From the NCBI RefSeq assembly GCF_002149965.1, contig NZ_MSQB01000006.1, forward strand, positions 288 through 64,287: a DNA stretch of 64,000 nt, in the 5' to 3' direction. Position 1 is the first letter of the stretch; each line of letters starts with the position of its first letter. This DNA comes from Novosphingobium panipatense (GTDB taxonomy: Bacteria; Pseudomonadota; Alphaproteobacteria; Sphingomonadales; Sphingomonadaceae). The position numbers were made by a program, and so were the translations under genes. Shown here piece by piece: positions 18,007 through 25,723 of the stretch. The notes beneath the pieces are model-generated. The model was given only the letters and a program-made list of their open reading frames with translations, did no database searches and was not told where the DNA came from.

Positions 18007-18637
18007 GCAGCCGGTTCTCCATACCTTCTGGCGTTCCTCGTCCTCCTGGCGCGTGCGCATAGCGCTCGCGCTCAAGGGGATGGACTGGAGTGGGCGTACC
18101 TACCGGCTACGCGCCGGCGAGCAGCGGGCGCCGGAATACCTCCGGCTGAACCCGCAGGGCCTCGTACCCAGCCTGGAGATCGACGGTACGGTGCTGACCC
18201 AGAGCCTCGCCATCTGCGAATATCTCGACGAGATCCGACCCGATCCGCCGCTGCTTCCTGCAGATCCGCTGGCGCGGGCGAAAGTCCGTGCCGCCGCCCA
18301 GTTGATCGCCTGCGAAGTGCATCCGCTCCAGAATCTCAAGGTGCTGGACATGCTGCGCGCACGCGGTCTGAACGAGGAAGGCGTGACGGACTGGGCGCGC
18401 GAAGTGATCGAAACCGGTCTCGAAGCCTTCTCCGCGACGATCGCGGGGAATGAAGGCCCTTATTGCTTCGGTGCTCAGGTCACGCTGGCAGACATCTGCC
18501 TGGTGCCTCAACTCGGCAATGCGCGGCGGTTCGGCGCAAGGTTCGATTTCCCGCGCATCGCGGAAGTGGCGGCGGCCTGTAACGCTCTGCAGGCCTTCCA
18601 GGTTGCCGTTCCGTCCCGCCAACCGGACGCCGAGTAA
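17999..18637 (+). CDS. Maleylpyruvate isomerase (zeta-class GST)
   Basis: A glutathione-S-transferase-fold protein of 212 residues. The zeta-class active-site pattern SSSSWRVRIALALKG is present (FWRSSSSWRVRIAL) near the N-terminus, followed by LRLNPQGLVPSLEIDG with the glutathione-binding cis-Pro and QSLAICEYLDE. Such enzymes isomerise maleylpyruvate to fumarylpyruvate or maleylacetoacetate to fumarylacetoacetate. The neighbours make the maleylpyruvate role most likely. The GTG start lies inside the end of the hydrolase gene. It is the last gene of the rightward operon, before a strong hairpin at 18651-18718. Confidence 0.9.
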   Translation: MREQPVLHTFWRSSSSWRVRIALALKGMDWSGRTYRLRAGEQRAPEYLRLNPQGLVPSLEIDGTVLTQSLAICEYLDEIRPDPPLLPADPLARAKVRAAAQLIACEVHPLQNLKVLDMLRARGLNEEGVTDWAREVIETGLEAFSATIAGNEGPYCFGAQVTLADICLVPQLGNARRFGARFDFPRIAEVAAACNALQAFQVAVPSRQPDAE

Positions 18638-18650
18638 GATGACAACTGCA

Positions 18651-18718
18651 GGCAACCGCTCGAGCTTCTCCTCCCGAGCCGGTTGCCGGGCGGCGGCGGA
18701 TGCAAGTCCGCCGCCGCC
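18651..18718. terminator. Paired hairpins between converging operons
   Basis: Two stem-loops lie between the convergent isomerase and LacI genes. The first has arms GGCAACCG (18651-18658) and CGGTTGCC (18680-18687), extended inside by CTCG/CGAG. The second is a perfect 12-bp stem GGCGGCGGCGGA/TCCGCCGCCGCC (18689-18700 and 18707-18718) with a 6-base loop, touching the LacI stop codon. No clear T-run follows, so ending may depend on stem strength. Confidence 0.65.
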
Positions 18719-19782
18719 TACTCTTTCAGCGGCACGCAGCCGACCGAATTGCGTTCGATCACGGTGAAGTCCACGTAGCTGGCTTCGACCACGGCACTTT
18801 TTCCGCCATCCTCGCGAAGGATGGTCACAAGGCGTTCGGTCGCCTTTTCGGCAATGAGCGCGAGCGGCTGGCGCACGGTCGTAAGAGCAGGCCAGATCTT
18901 CACGGCGATCGGCGTATCGTCGAAGCCGATGATCGAAACGTCGCCGGGCACGGAGAGGTTGTTGCGCAAAGCCACGTTCACGAAAGCCGCGGCCATATCG
19001 TCGTTGCCGGCAATCACGGCGGTGACGCGGCGGTCCTCGATAAGCACCCGCTGCGCCAGGTCGAGCCCGGCATCGAACGTCGGGCGCGCTTCCCATACCA
19101 GGCTCATGTCGGGAATGACGCCCTGCTCGCCAAGTGCCCGAAGGTAGCCGCGCAGTCGGGAAACGGCGACCAGTGCGCCGGGCAGGGTCACGAAACCGAT
19201 GCGGCGGTGGCCCTTTTCCAGCAGGATACGCGTGACTTCGTAGGCGGCCTGTTCATCGTCGATCCGCACGCAGTCCATGTTGCGCAGGTCGCCGCCGGGA
19301 GCGAGGGCGATCATCGCCGTATCGTGACGTTCCGGTATGCCGGCGGCGCTTACCATTTCGCAAAGCGGAGGCGGCAATAGCAGTCCGTCCAGTCCGCTTT
19401 TGAGAAAGGCTTCGACCCCTCCGACCGGATCGCCCGGATCATAGCTGTTGATGATGAGCTGCGCACCTAACCGCGATGCGGCCTTGAGCGAGCCCACCAG
19501 AATGGCACTGAGCAGGGCGCTTTCGGCATCGCTGTGAACCAGCCCGATCCGCAGCGTCGCGGCGCTGGCCAGGGCGCGCGCGGCGCTATTCGGTGTGTAG
19601 TTGAGCGCCTTCACCGCCTTGAGCACGGCGTCGCGCGTGTCGGCGTGGACGACGGGCCGATTGTTCAGCACGTTGGAAACCGTCATCGTCGATACGCCCG
19701 CCAGCTCGGCCACTTCGGCGATCGTGGGGCCGCCGCCGCCGCGCCGTCGTTTGCGAGTGGTGGTGTCGCTTGTCATAGTCAT
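18718..19782 (-). CDS. LacI-family transcriptional regulator of the sulfatase/gentisate island
   Basis: A 354-residue LacI-family protein: helix-turn-helix with [21 protein letters not shown] at residues about 19-40, hinge NSAARALAS, and a periplasmic-binding-protein-like sensor domain (LRIGLVHSD..., VIAGNDDMAAAFV, IIGFDDTPIAVKIWPALTTVRQP). It lies between the catabolic operon and the second transporter gene, which it faces. The palindromes TTTAGCGTTAAA, TTTAGCGTTACA and TGTAGCGCTAAA at three nearby promoters have the central-CG form expected for this family, so it is the likely common repressor. The inducer is probably a desulfated sugar or its product. Confidence 0.9.
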   Translation of the reverse strand: MTMTSDTTTRKRRRGGGGPTIAEVAELAGVSTMTVSNVLNNRPVVHADTRDAVLKAVKALNYTPNSAARALASAATLRIGLVHSDAESALLSAILVGSLKAASRLGAQLIINSYDPGDPVGGVEAFLKSGLDGLLLPPPLCEMVSAAGIPERHDTAMIALAPGGDLRNMDCVRIDDEQAAYEVTRILLEKGHRRIGFVTLPGALVAVSRLRGYLRALGEQGVIPDMSLVWEARPTFDAGLDLAQRVLIEDRRVTAVIAGNDDMAAAFVNVALRNNLSVPGDVSIIGFDDTPIAVKIWPALTTVRQPLALIAEKATERLVTILREDGGKSAVVEASYVDFTVIERNSVGCVPLKE

Positions 19783-19848
19783 CCCGTCATAGGTTCCGGC
19801 TGCGAATTGGCAAGAATGAGACCGGCGACCGCCTGTCCGGGAAGGACA

Positions 19849-19886
19849 TTGACAATCCGAAGCATGGCAGCAATTGTAGCGCTAAA
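19849..19886 (+). promoter_or_regulatory. Promoter and LacI-type operator for the second MFS-GH3 unit
   Basis: TTGACA at 19849-19854 is followed by TGTAGCGCTAAA (19875-19886), a near-perfect palindrome around AGCGCT. The spacing between the -35 box and the operator is the same (24-26 bp) as at the two promoters near 10.5 kb. The LacI gene runs in the opposite direction from about 19782, so the same site could also control the repressor itself. Confidence 0.65.
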
Positions 19887-19973
19887 TAAAAGCTTGTCCA
19901 TGCCTTTCGGGTCGCACCAAGGGTGAAGCGGACGGCATCGCGTAGAACAAAAATCGTGCGGGGAGAGGGTAAT

Positions 19974-21347
19974 ATGCTGCGGATCGCAGAAGATACCGCC
20001 TTGATGATGGAGCAAGATCGCGATTCGCGGGACTGGCCCCCGACCGGTCAGGCCTGGACCGCGGCGATATTGCTCATGCTGGCCTATACCCTGGCCTTCG
20101 TCGATCGCCAGGCGCTGGCACTGCTGGTCCAGCCGATCAAGGAGGATCTCGGCGCCTCCGATACGGCGATGAGCCTGCTCTACGGGCTGAGTTTCACCCT
20201 GTTCTACGTCATTGTCGGAATACCCGTGGCATGGCTGGCGGATCGGTCCAACCGGCGCAACATCATCGTCGTATCGATCTTCGTCTGGAGCCTGGCCACG
20301 GCGGCATGCGGCATCGCCCGCAGTTACGCCGGCCTCTTCGCAGCCCGCGTCGCGGTCGGGACCGGGGAGGGGGGATTGAGCCCGGCCGCCCATTCGATCC
20401 TTTCCGACTACTTTCCCAAGGAACGTCTGGCGCTGGCCATGGGCGTCTACAACATGGGCGTGTATCTTGGCGGAGCGGGCGCGCTGATCCTTGGCGGTCT
20501 GATCGCCGGTGCGGTGCCGCCTTCCTCTGAAATTTCCGTGCCGATCCTTGGATACATGAAGGGCTGGCACATCATCTTTCTTGCCCTCGGCATTCCGGGG
20601 GCTCTGTTGTCGTTTGCCATGCTCCTGGTGCGGGAACCCGCTCGCCGCGCAAGCGGCAGCCGGACAGCCGAGGAAGAAGGGGGCAAGGAAGCGGCCGCCG
20701 GTGTAGGGCAACTCTTCCGCCAACTGGCAACGCATGGACGGGCCTACTTCGGCATCATCCTGGGTTTCGCGCTCATGATTTTCGTGGGCAACGGTACAGG
20801 AGCATGGATACCCGCATTCCTCGAGCGATCCTATGGCATGTCGATTTCCCAGATCGGCTCGTCTTACGGCTGGATGGTATTCTTCTGCGGAACCAGCGGT
20901 GCGCTCTGCGGCGGCTTTGCCGGAAGCTGGCTTCAGAAGCGGGGCATTCCTAACGGCAACCTTCTGGCGGCGGTGGTCGGCTTCACGGCGCTGATCCCGC
21001 TGACGATCGGTTTTCCGCTGATGCCGACGGCGGCTCTGGCGCTCGCGGGAGTGGGCGGCATGAATTTCTTCGCAGGCTTCAACTTCGGCGGCGGCTTGGC
21101 CACGCTTCAGTCGCTGACCCCCAACCGCATGCGCGCGCAAGTCTCGGTGATCTACATGCTGGCGATCAATCTGATCGGCTCGACCCTGGGCCCGACTTCG
21201 GTGGCGCTGGTGACCGACCTCGTGTTCGCGGATCCGGCTCGCCTGGGAATTTCGATTTCGATCGTCTGCGCCGTGGCTTCACCGCTCGCGCTGGCGGCCC
21301 TTCTGTTCGGCATGTCCGGCCTGCCCCGCAAGGAATGTCCAGCATGA
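19974..21347 (+). CDS. MFS transporter, paralogue of the transporter at 9114-10457
   Basis: A 12-helix major facilitator of 457 residues. The ATG at 19974 follows GGAGAGGG with a good gap, so I took it over upstream starts. It shares with the first transporter FVDRQALALLVQPIKEDL, SDTAMSLLYGLSF, GEGGLSPAAHSILSDYFPKERLA and MNFFAGFNFGGGLA..TPNRMRA, so the two arose by duplication or come from one subfamily. It is the first gene after the LacI regulator and is followed by a secreted GH3 enzyme. It probably carries a sugar or an aglycone from the periplasm into the cell. Confidence 0.9.
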   Translation: MLRIAEDTALMMEQDRDSRDWPPTGQAWTAAILLMLAYTLAFVDRQALALLVQPIKEDLGASDTAMSLLYGLSFTLFYVIVGIPVAWLADRSNRRNIIVVSIFVWSLATAACGIARSYAGLFAARVAVGTGEGGLSPAAHSILSDYFPKERLALAMGVYNMGVYLGGAGALILGGLIAGAVPPSSEISVPILGYMKGWHIIFLALGIPGALLSFAMLLVREPARRASGSRTAEEEGGKEAAAGVGQLFRQLATHGRAYFGIILGFALMIFVGNGTGAWIPAFLERSYGMSISQIGSSYGWMVFFCGTSGALCGGFAGSWLQKRGIPNGNLLAAVVGFTALIPLTIGFPLMPTAALALAGVGGMNFFAGFNFGGGLATLQSLTPNRMRAQVSVIYMLAINLIGSTLGPTSVALVTDLVFADPARLGISISIVCAVASPLALAALLFGMSGLPRKECPA

Positions 21348-21515
21348 CGCGCGCGGGTATGAAAGCTGGTGCTCCAGGTCGGTCATCATAGGGCGGTCGA
21401 AAGACCGCCCGGTGGCGCCTCCGCGATTTGCAGCTTCAAGATCACCTTATCATCCGAGACCTCTTTTGCCCTGGCCTTGCATCGTCCAGGCCTATCATTT
21501 CCGGGAGCAGAGAAT

Positions 21516-23825
21516 TTGCGAACTTCACGTTGCGCCCTGGCGCTTGCGCTCGTTGCAGCCGGTGTCACAACTCTCCCGTCGATAACATATTCTGCCGAAA
21601 GGAGAGCGTCGATGACAACCGCTGAAGCTGGGACCCGTGCCGACGAGCTTTTGGCGCGCATGACGCTGGAGGAGAAGGCGGGCCAACTCGTCCAGTACTT
21701 CGACTTCGGCGGTGCCACCGTCGCCGGTGCGGATACCACGGGGGTCGATCTTGAAACGGCTATCGCGAAGGGTGACGTGGGAGCGATGCTGTTCGTTACC
21801 GATCCTGCGCGGATCAACGAACTCCAGCGCATTGCCGTCACGAAGACGCGGCTGAAGATACCTCTGCTTTTCGGTTTCGATGTGATCCATGGGCTGCGGA
21901 CGATCATGCCGGTGCCGATCGGTGTTGCCGCCTCGTGGGATCCCGATATTGCGGAGAAGGGGCAGGCGGTGGCGGCTGCCGAAGCCCGTGCGGTCGGCAT
22001 TCATTGGACCTTTGCCCCCATGGTGGACATCACCCTGGATCCGCGCTGGGGGCGCATGGTCGAAGGCGCCGGAGAAGATCCTGTGCTCGGCTCCGCGATG
22101 GCCGCAGCGCAAGTGCGCGGCTTTCAGGGGAAAGCCATAGGGGAACCGGGCCATGTGATCGCCGGACCCAAGCATTTCGTCGGCTATGGCGCCTCGATGG
22201 GCGGGCGGGACTACGACGAAGTGGACTTATCCGAAAACCAGCTGCGCAATACCTACCTGCCACCGTTCAAGGCCGCCATCGATGCCGGCGCAGGAAACAT
22301 CATGAGCGCCTACATGGGGCTGAACGGCGTGCCGGCGGCAGCCAATCACTGGCTGCTGACGGAGATATTGCGCAAGGAATGGGGTTTCAAAGGCTTCGTG
22401 GTAAGCGATGCCAACGGCGTCAATTCGCTGGAGCCGCAAGGCATGGCCGTTGACCAGAAGCAGGCCGCTGTCCGTGCGCTGGAGGCGGGAATGGATCTGG
22501 CCATGTCGGTGCCCAGCGGTCCATCGCCGATGCTTGGGCTTGTCGATGCCGTTCGCAAGGGAGAACTGAACGAACAAGCGCTCGACGATGCGGTCCGCCG
22601 TTTGCTTGAAGCCAAGTTTCGGATGGGCTTATTCGAAAATCCCTATGTCGATCCGGCAAAGGCCGCAAAGGTGCTTGAAGACCCGGAACATCGCCGCGTC
22701 GCCCGACTGGCCGCCGAGCGTTCGGCGGTATTGCTGACGAACGATGCGGGTCTTTTGCCCCTGGATCGCAAGGCCCTGAAATCGATAGCCGTGCTGGGGC
22801 CTTTGGCCGCTTCGGGGCAGGATACGCTGGGACCCTGGGTCTTTCCGGCAAACGGTCCCAAGGCGATCAGCATATTGGAAGGGCTGCGCACCAAACTGGG
22901 TGATGGGGCCAAGGTCGAATACGCAACAGGCGTGGCATGGCCCACACGCAAGAACCGATCGTTTTTCGATGACATCAACAAGCCCGAGCCCCGCCCGCCC
23001 GTTGACGAGAAGGTCGAGTTCGCCAAGGCGCTCGATCTGGTAAAGTCCTCGGACGTCACGGTCATGGTGCTCGGTGAACCTCAGAACATGGAAGGGGAAT
23101 CCGCTTCGCGATCCGATCTCTCGTTGCCTGGCGAGCAACAGAAATTGCTGGAAGCGGCGATCGCCACCGGCAAGCCGGTCGTCGTGGTCCTGATGGGCGT
23201 TCGGCCTTTCAACTTGGGAGATGCCCGGCCGAGTGCTCTGCTGGAGGCCTGGTATCCGGGCAGCGAGGGCGGCACCGCTGTAGCCAATCTTCTCGTGGGC
23301 GACGCTGTACCGGGGGGCAAGCTCCCTTTCAGTTGGATAGGCAGCGCGGCGCAGGCTCCTTATACCTATTCCTTCTTGCCTTCCCACCAGCCTGCGGGTG
23401 CGGATACGCGCTACTGGAATGAAGACAATAGCCCGACCTGGCCTTTCGGCTACGGTCTGAGCTACACCAGCTTCGCCTATGACGACGTGAAAGTCGATCG
23501 CGCCGCAATCAAGCGCGGGGAGGCAGTCACCGTTTCGTTTGTACTCAGGAACACCGGGGCGAGAGTGGGGGATGAAGTGGCACAACTCTACCTGCATCAG
23601 CGGACGGGCACCTCTTCACGCCCGGTGCGCCAGCTCAAGAAGTTTGCACGGGTTACGCTGAAGCCCGGAGAAAGCCGCCGGATGCAGTTCACGTTAAGTG
23701 CTGAAGACCTTCGATACTGGAGCGACGTCACGAAGAGCTGGATCCAGGATAGAAGTACCTTCGACATATGGGTAGGCGGGAACTCGCAAGCTCAAGCAAC
23801 GACGCGCTTTGCCGTGGTGGAATGA
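21516..23825 (+). CDS. Exported GH3 beta-glucosidase (BglX-like)
   Basis: A 769-residue GH3 enzyme. I chose the TTG at 21516, 8 bp after GGGAG, because it opens a Sec signal (LRTSRCALALALVAAG...ITYSA); the next candidate is an ATG after the signal. The catalytic nucleophile is Asp298 in VVSDANGV, with upstream WTFAPMVDI, GRMVEGAGEDP and GPKHFVGYG motifs. A GH3 C-terminal domain (residues about 400-640) and a fibronectin-III-like end (YGLSYTSFAYDDVKVD...FTLSAEDLRYWSD) complete a BglX-type layout. It works in the periplasm and would cleave beta-linked glucose or a related sugar. It is 168 bp after the second transporter. Confidence 0.9.
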   Translation: MRTSRCALALALVAAGVTTLPSITYSAERRASMTTAEAGTRADELLARMTLEEKAGQLVQYFDFGGATVAGADTTGVDLETAIAKGDVGAMLFVTDPARINELQRIAVTKTRLKIPLLFGFDVIHGLRTIMPVPIGVAASWDPDIAEKGQAVAAAEARAVGIHWTFAPMVDITLDPRWGRMVEGAGEDPVLGSAMAAAQVRGFQGKAIGEPGHVIAGPKHFVGYGASMGGRDYDEVDLSENQLRNTYLPPFKAAIDAGAGNIMSAYMGLNGVPAAANHWLLTEILRKEWGFKGFVVSDANGVNSLEPQGMAVDQKQAAVRALEAGMDLAMSVPSGPSPMLGLVDAVRKGELNEQALDDAVRRLLEAKFRMGLFENPYVDPAKAAKVLEDPEHRRVARLAAERSAVLLTNDAGLLPLDRKALKSIAVLGPLAASGQDTLGPWVFPANGPKAISILEGLRTKLGDGAKVEYATGVAWPTRKNRSFFDDINKPEPRPPVDEKVEFAKALDLVKSSDVTVMVLGEPQNMEGESASRSDLSLPGEQQKLLEAAIATGKPVVVVLMGVRPFNLGDARPSALLEAWYPGSEGGTAVANLLVGDAVPGGKLPFSWIGSAAQAPYTYSFLPSHQPAGADTRYWNEDNSPTWPFGYGLSYTSFAYDDVKVDRAAIKRGEAVTVSFVLRNTGARVGDEVAQLYLHQRTGTSSRPVRQLKKFARVTLKPGESRRMQFTLSAEDLRYWSDVTKSWIQDRSTFDIWVGGNSQAQATTRFAVVE

Positions 23826-23840
23826 TCGAGGGAAAATAGG

Positions 23841-23859
23841 CTTAAGGTAATCGCTTAAG
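23841..23859. terminator. Weak candidate terminator
   Basis: Between the convergent GH3 and tonB genes, CTTAAG repeats at 23841-23846 and 23854-23859 form a short AT-rich stem, followed by a T-rich run (ATTTTATTTT) from about 23866. The stem is weak and I give this low weight. Confidence 0.3.
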
Positions 23860-23898
23860 AAGATCATTTTATTTTGGAGAATTCGGCTGTTTAGTGAC

Positions 23899-24663
23899 TT
23901 AATCGAGTTCAAATTGGATCGGTACGGTCAGCTCCACGGTGTCCGGCCGGCCGCTGGGAATCGCGGGTAGCGGTTGTGCGCGGCGGAGCGTGTCGAGTGC
24001 GGCCTGGTCCAGGGTGAAGAAGCCGGATTTTCGCACGATTGCGCTGGCAAGCACGGCGCCGCTGCGGTCCATCGTAAAGCGGACCTGGACGACGCCTTGC
24101 TGTCTCGCTGCACGGGCGCGGGGTGGGTAACGGCGAAAGTGTTCCAGATGGGCGAGCACCGCGGCCTCCCAATCGGGACGGGTCTCGCTGGACAGGCGCT
24201 CGGCTGTAGGGGCGGCGATGCTTTTGGGGGCGGTCGTTTGTGGCACCGGCGGGCCCGGATCAACCACATCGAGCGGCCTGGCGGTGACAGGCGGCGGGAA
24301 TGCTGTCTGGCTGAGCACGATCGGCGGTGGCGGGATGTCCCGATCGGGCTGCGGTTCGCTGTCCTGTCGTTCCACCTGCACCGGACCTGGTGGCAATTCG
24401 CGGATTGGGTCGGCAGGTGCCGCGAGGGGGCGAAACTCGACCACGAGCGGGCGCGAAGGGGGGGAGAGCTTCGGTCTCACGGCCTGCCAGGTGAACAGCA
24501 AGGCGAATGCCGTCAGCCCGGCGATGGAGAACGTTCCCGAGAGGCCCACGAGGCGGGAACTCCACGCCACGGAGTTTTCGCTGTAGCGCCCGCCGATATC
24601 GCTCACGGCAGCAAGGTCGGGCGCTTCCGGGCAGGTCGGTGCAAGAACAAGCTGTGGTTTCAT
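23899..24663 (-). CDS. tonB: TonB energy-transducing protein
   Basis: A 254-residue TonB. The ATG at 24663 overlaps the upstream TGA. After a cytoplasmic stretch comes a single membrane segment (LVGLSGTFSIAGLTAFALLFTW, residues about 45-65), then a Pro-rich periplasmic spacer (IPPPPIVLSQTAFPPPV) and the C-terminal TonB domain (residues about 175-254) with FRRYPPRARAARQQGVVQVRFTMDRSGAVLASAIVRKSGF. It transfers proton-motive energy from ExbBD to outer-membrane receptors. It is the last gene of the heme operon, so it probably serves the STN-domain receptor at 28184-31306. No exbB or exbD is seen in the window. Confidence 0.88.
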   Translation of the reverse strand: MKPQLVLAPTCPEAPDLAAVSDIGGRYSENSVAWSSRLVGLSGTFSIAGLTAFALLFTWQAVRPKLSPPSRPLVVEFRPLAAPADPIRELPPGPVQVERQDSEPQPDRDIPPPPIVLSQTAFPPPVTARPLDVVDPGPPVPQTTAPKSIAAPTAERLSSETRPDWEAAVLAHLEHFRRYPPRARAARQQGVVQVRFTMDRSGAVLASAIVRKSGFFTLDQAALDTLRRAQPLPAIPSGRPDTVELTVPIQFELD

Positions 24664-25106
24664 GAACCTGCTTCCGGCTCGGCTTGCGGCTCCGGGCGTC
24701 TGACGAGCCAGAACGCCCATAACAACATGAAGGCACCGATCGCGACGGCGGTCAGCGGCCGGGGATGGACGTGGAGCCAGAACAGCACGAAGCCCAGCGT
24801 CATGCCGATGCAGGCGGCGATCTTGGCATGGCGCGGCACCGCGCGCTCCCGCCGCCATGCCCGGAGACTGGGGCCGAAGCGGGGATGGTTCAGCAGCCAT
24901 CCCTCCAATCGCGGCGACGAGCGCGCGAAGCAGGGCAGGGCCAGCAGCATGAAGTCGGTAGTCGGCAGCAGCGGCACGAAGATGCCGACAAAGCCGATCG
25001 CGATTAGTGTGAGGCCCAGCGCGAACCAGGCACTTCGCGCGATGCGTCCGCGTACCAGAAGGCCCGGTGTCTGGTCCGCTTTCGTCACTTCAGGCGATGT
25101 GGGCAT
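24660..25106 (-). CDS. DUF454 (YbaN-like) inner-membrane protein
   Basis: A small membrane protein of 148 residues. The N-terminal part has the DUF454 pattern with helix LTLIAIGFVGIFVPLLPTTDFMLLALPCFARSSPRLEGWLLNHPRFG, then an Arg-rich loop and two more helices (IAACIGMTLGFVLFW, LTAVAIGAFMLLWAFWLV). The start at 25106 lies 17 bp inside the heme oxygenase gene, so the two are translationally coupled. The function of DUF454 is unknown. Its place between heme oxygenase and TonB suggests a role in heme or iron handling, but I cannot say what. Confidence 0.8.
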   Translation of the reverse strand: MPTSPEVTKADQTPGLLVRGRIARSAWFALGLTLIAIGFVGIFVPLLPTTDFMLLALPCFARSSPRLEGWLLNHPRFGPSLRAWRRERAVPRHAKIAACIGMTLGFVLFWLHVHPRPLTAVAIGAFMLLWAFWLVRRPEPQAEPEAGS

Positions 25107-25698
25107 CGATATGGGCCTGGACGCGCGCGAATGCGGCAAGGGCGCCTTCTTCGGCTTTCGCCTCTTCGGCTTCGGAAAGCGGCACTGCGTCGAGCGCGGC
25201 GGTGAAGGCGCGCCAGTGCGGGGCCGGGCCCTCTTCGGCCGGGGCGAGATGGCGGGCGGCGAAGGTGTCGGACAGCCCGAGTTTCTGCGCTTCCTTGCGC
25301 AGCAGCGCGGCACCCATGTTGGAACCCTCGGCAACATAGAGCCAGCCCAGCGCGGTGCCGAGATCGACAGGGGTGTCTAGCGTGAAGGCCGGGGCCTCGG
25401 TGGCAGGCAGGTCGAGGCCGAGGTCCTCCATGTCCGCGATCACGCGAGCCATTCGGCAGCGGCCGGCGAGATCGGGGAAGGCACCGCGCAGGCGGGTATC
25501 GGCATAGAGCGCCTCGACGTCGCGGTGGAACAGGTACTGGATGCGCAGGAATTGCCGATAGCCGCCCAGCGTGGCGAAGGAGGCCGTGGACATTATCGAG
25601 CGATCCACGCCTTCGTGGACGGGAATGGTAGCGGCTTTGAGGCGCTTGGCCCGGCTTCTGATGCCGTTTTCGGTGGGATCGGTGATGGTCATGGTCAT
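25090..25698 (-). CDS. Bacterial heme oxygenase
   Basis: A 202-residue all-helical protein of the bacterial heme oxygenase family (HemO/BphO type). The proximal heme ligand is probably His28 in ATIPVHEGVDRSIM, and the distal helix has the Gly-rich GWLYVAEGSNMGAALL. The enzyme opens heme to biliverdin, Fe(II) and CO in the cytoplasm. Two ATGs, 25701 and 25698, follow AGGAG; the second has better spacing. The gene is just after the Slam gene (25 bp) and before DUF454, in an operon with a receptor and TonB, so it frees iron from imported heme. A phytochrome-linked role (BphO) is less likely without a phytochrome nearby. Confidence 0.88.
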   Translation of the reverse strand: MTMTITDPTENGIRSRAKRLKAATIPVHEGVDRSIMSTASFATLGGYRQFLRIQYLFHRDVEALYADTRLRGAFPDLAGRCRMARVIADMEDLGLDLPATEAPAFTLDTPVDLGTALGWLYVAEGSNMGAALLRKEAQKLGLSDTFAARHLAPAEEGPAPHWRAFTAALDAVPLSEAEEAKAEEGALAAFARVQAHIDAHIA

Positions 25699-25723
25699 CA
25701 TGGTCTCCTGTCGGTTGGTGATC

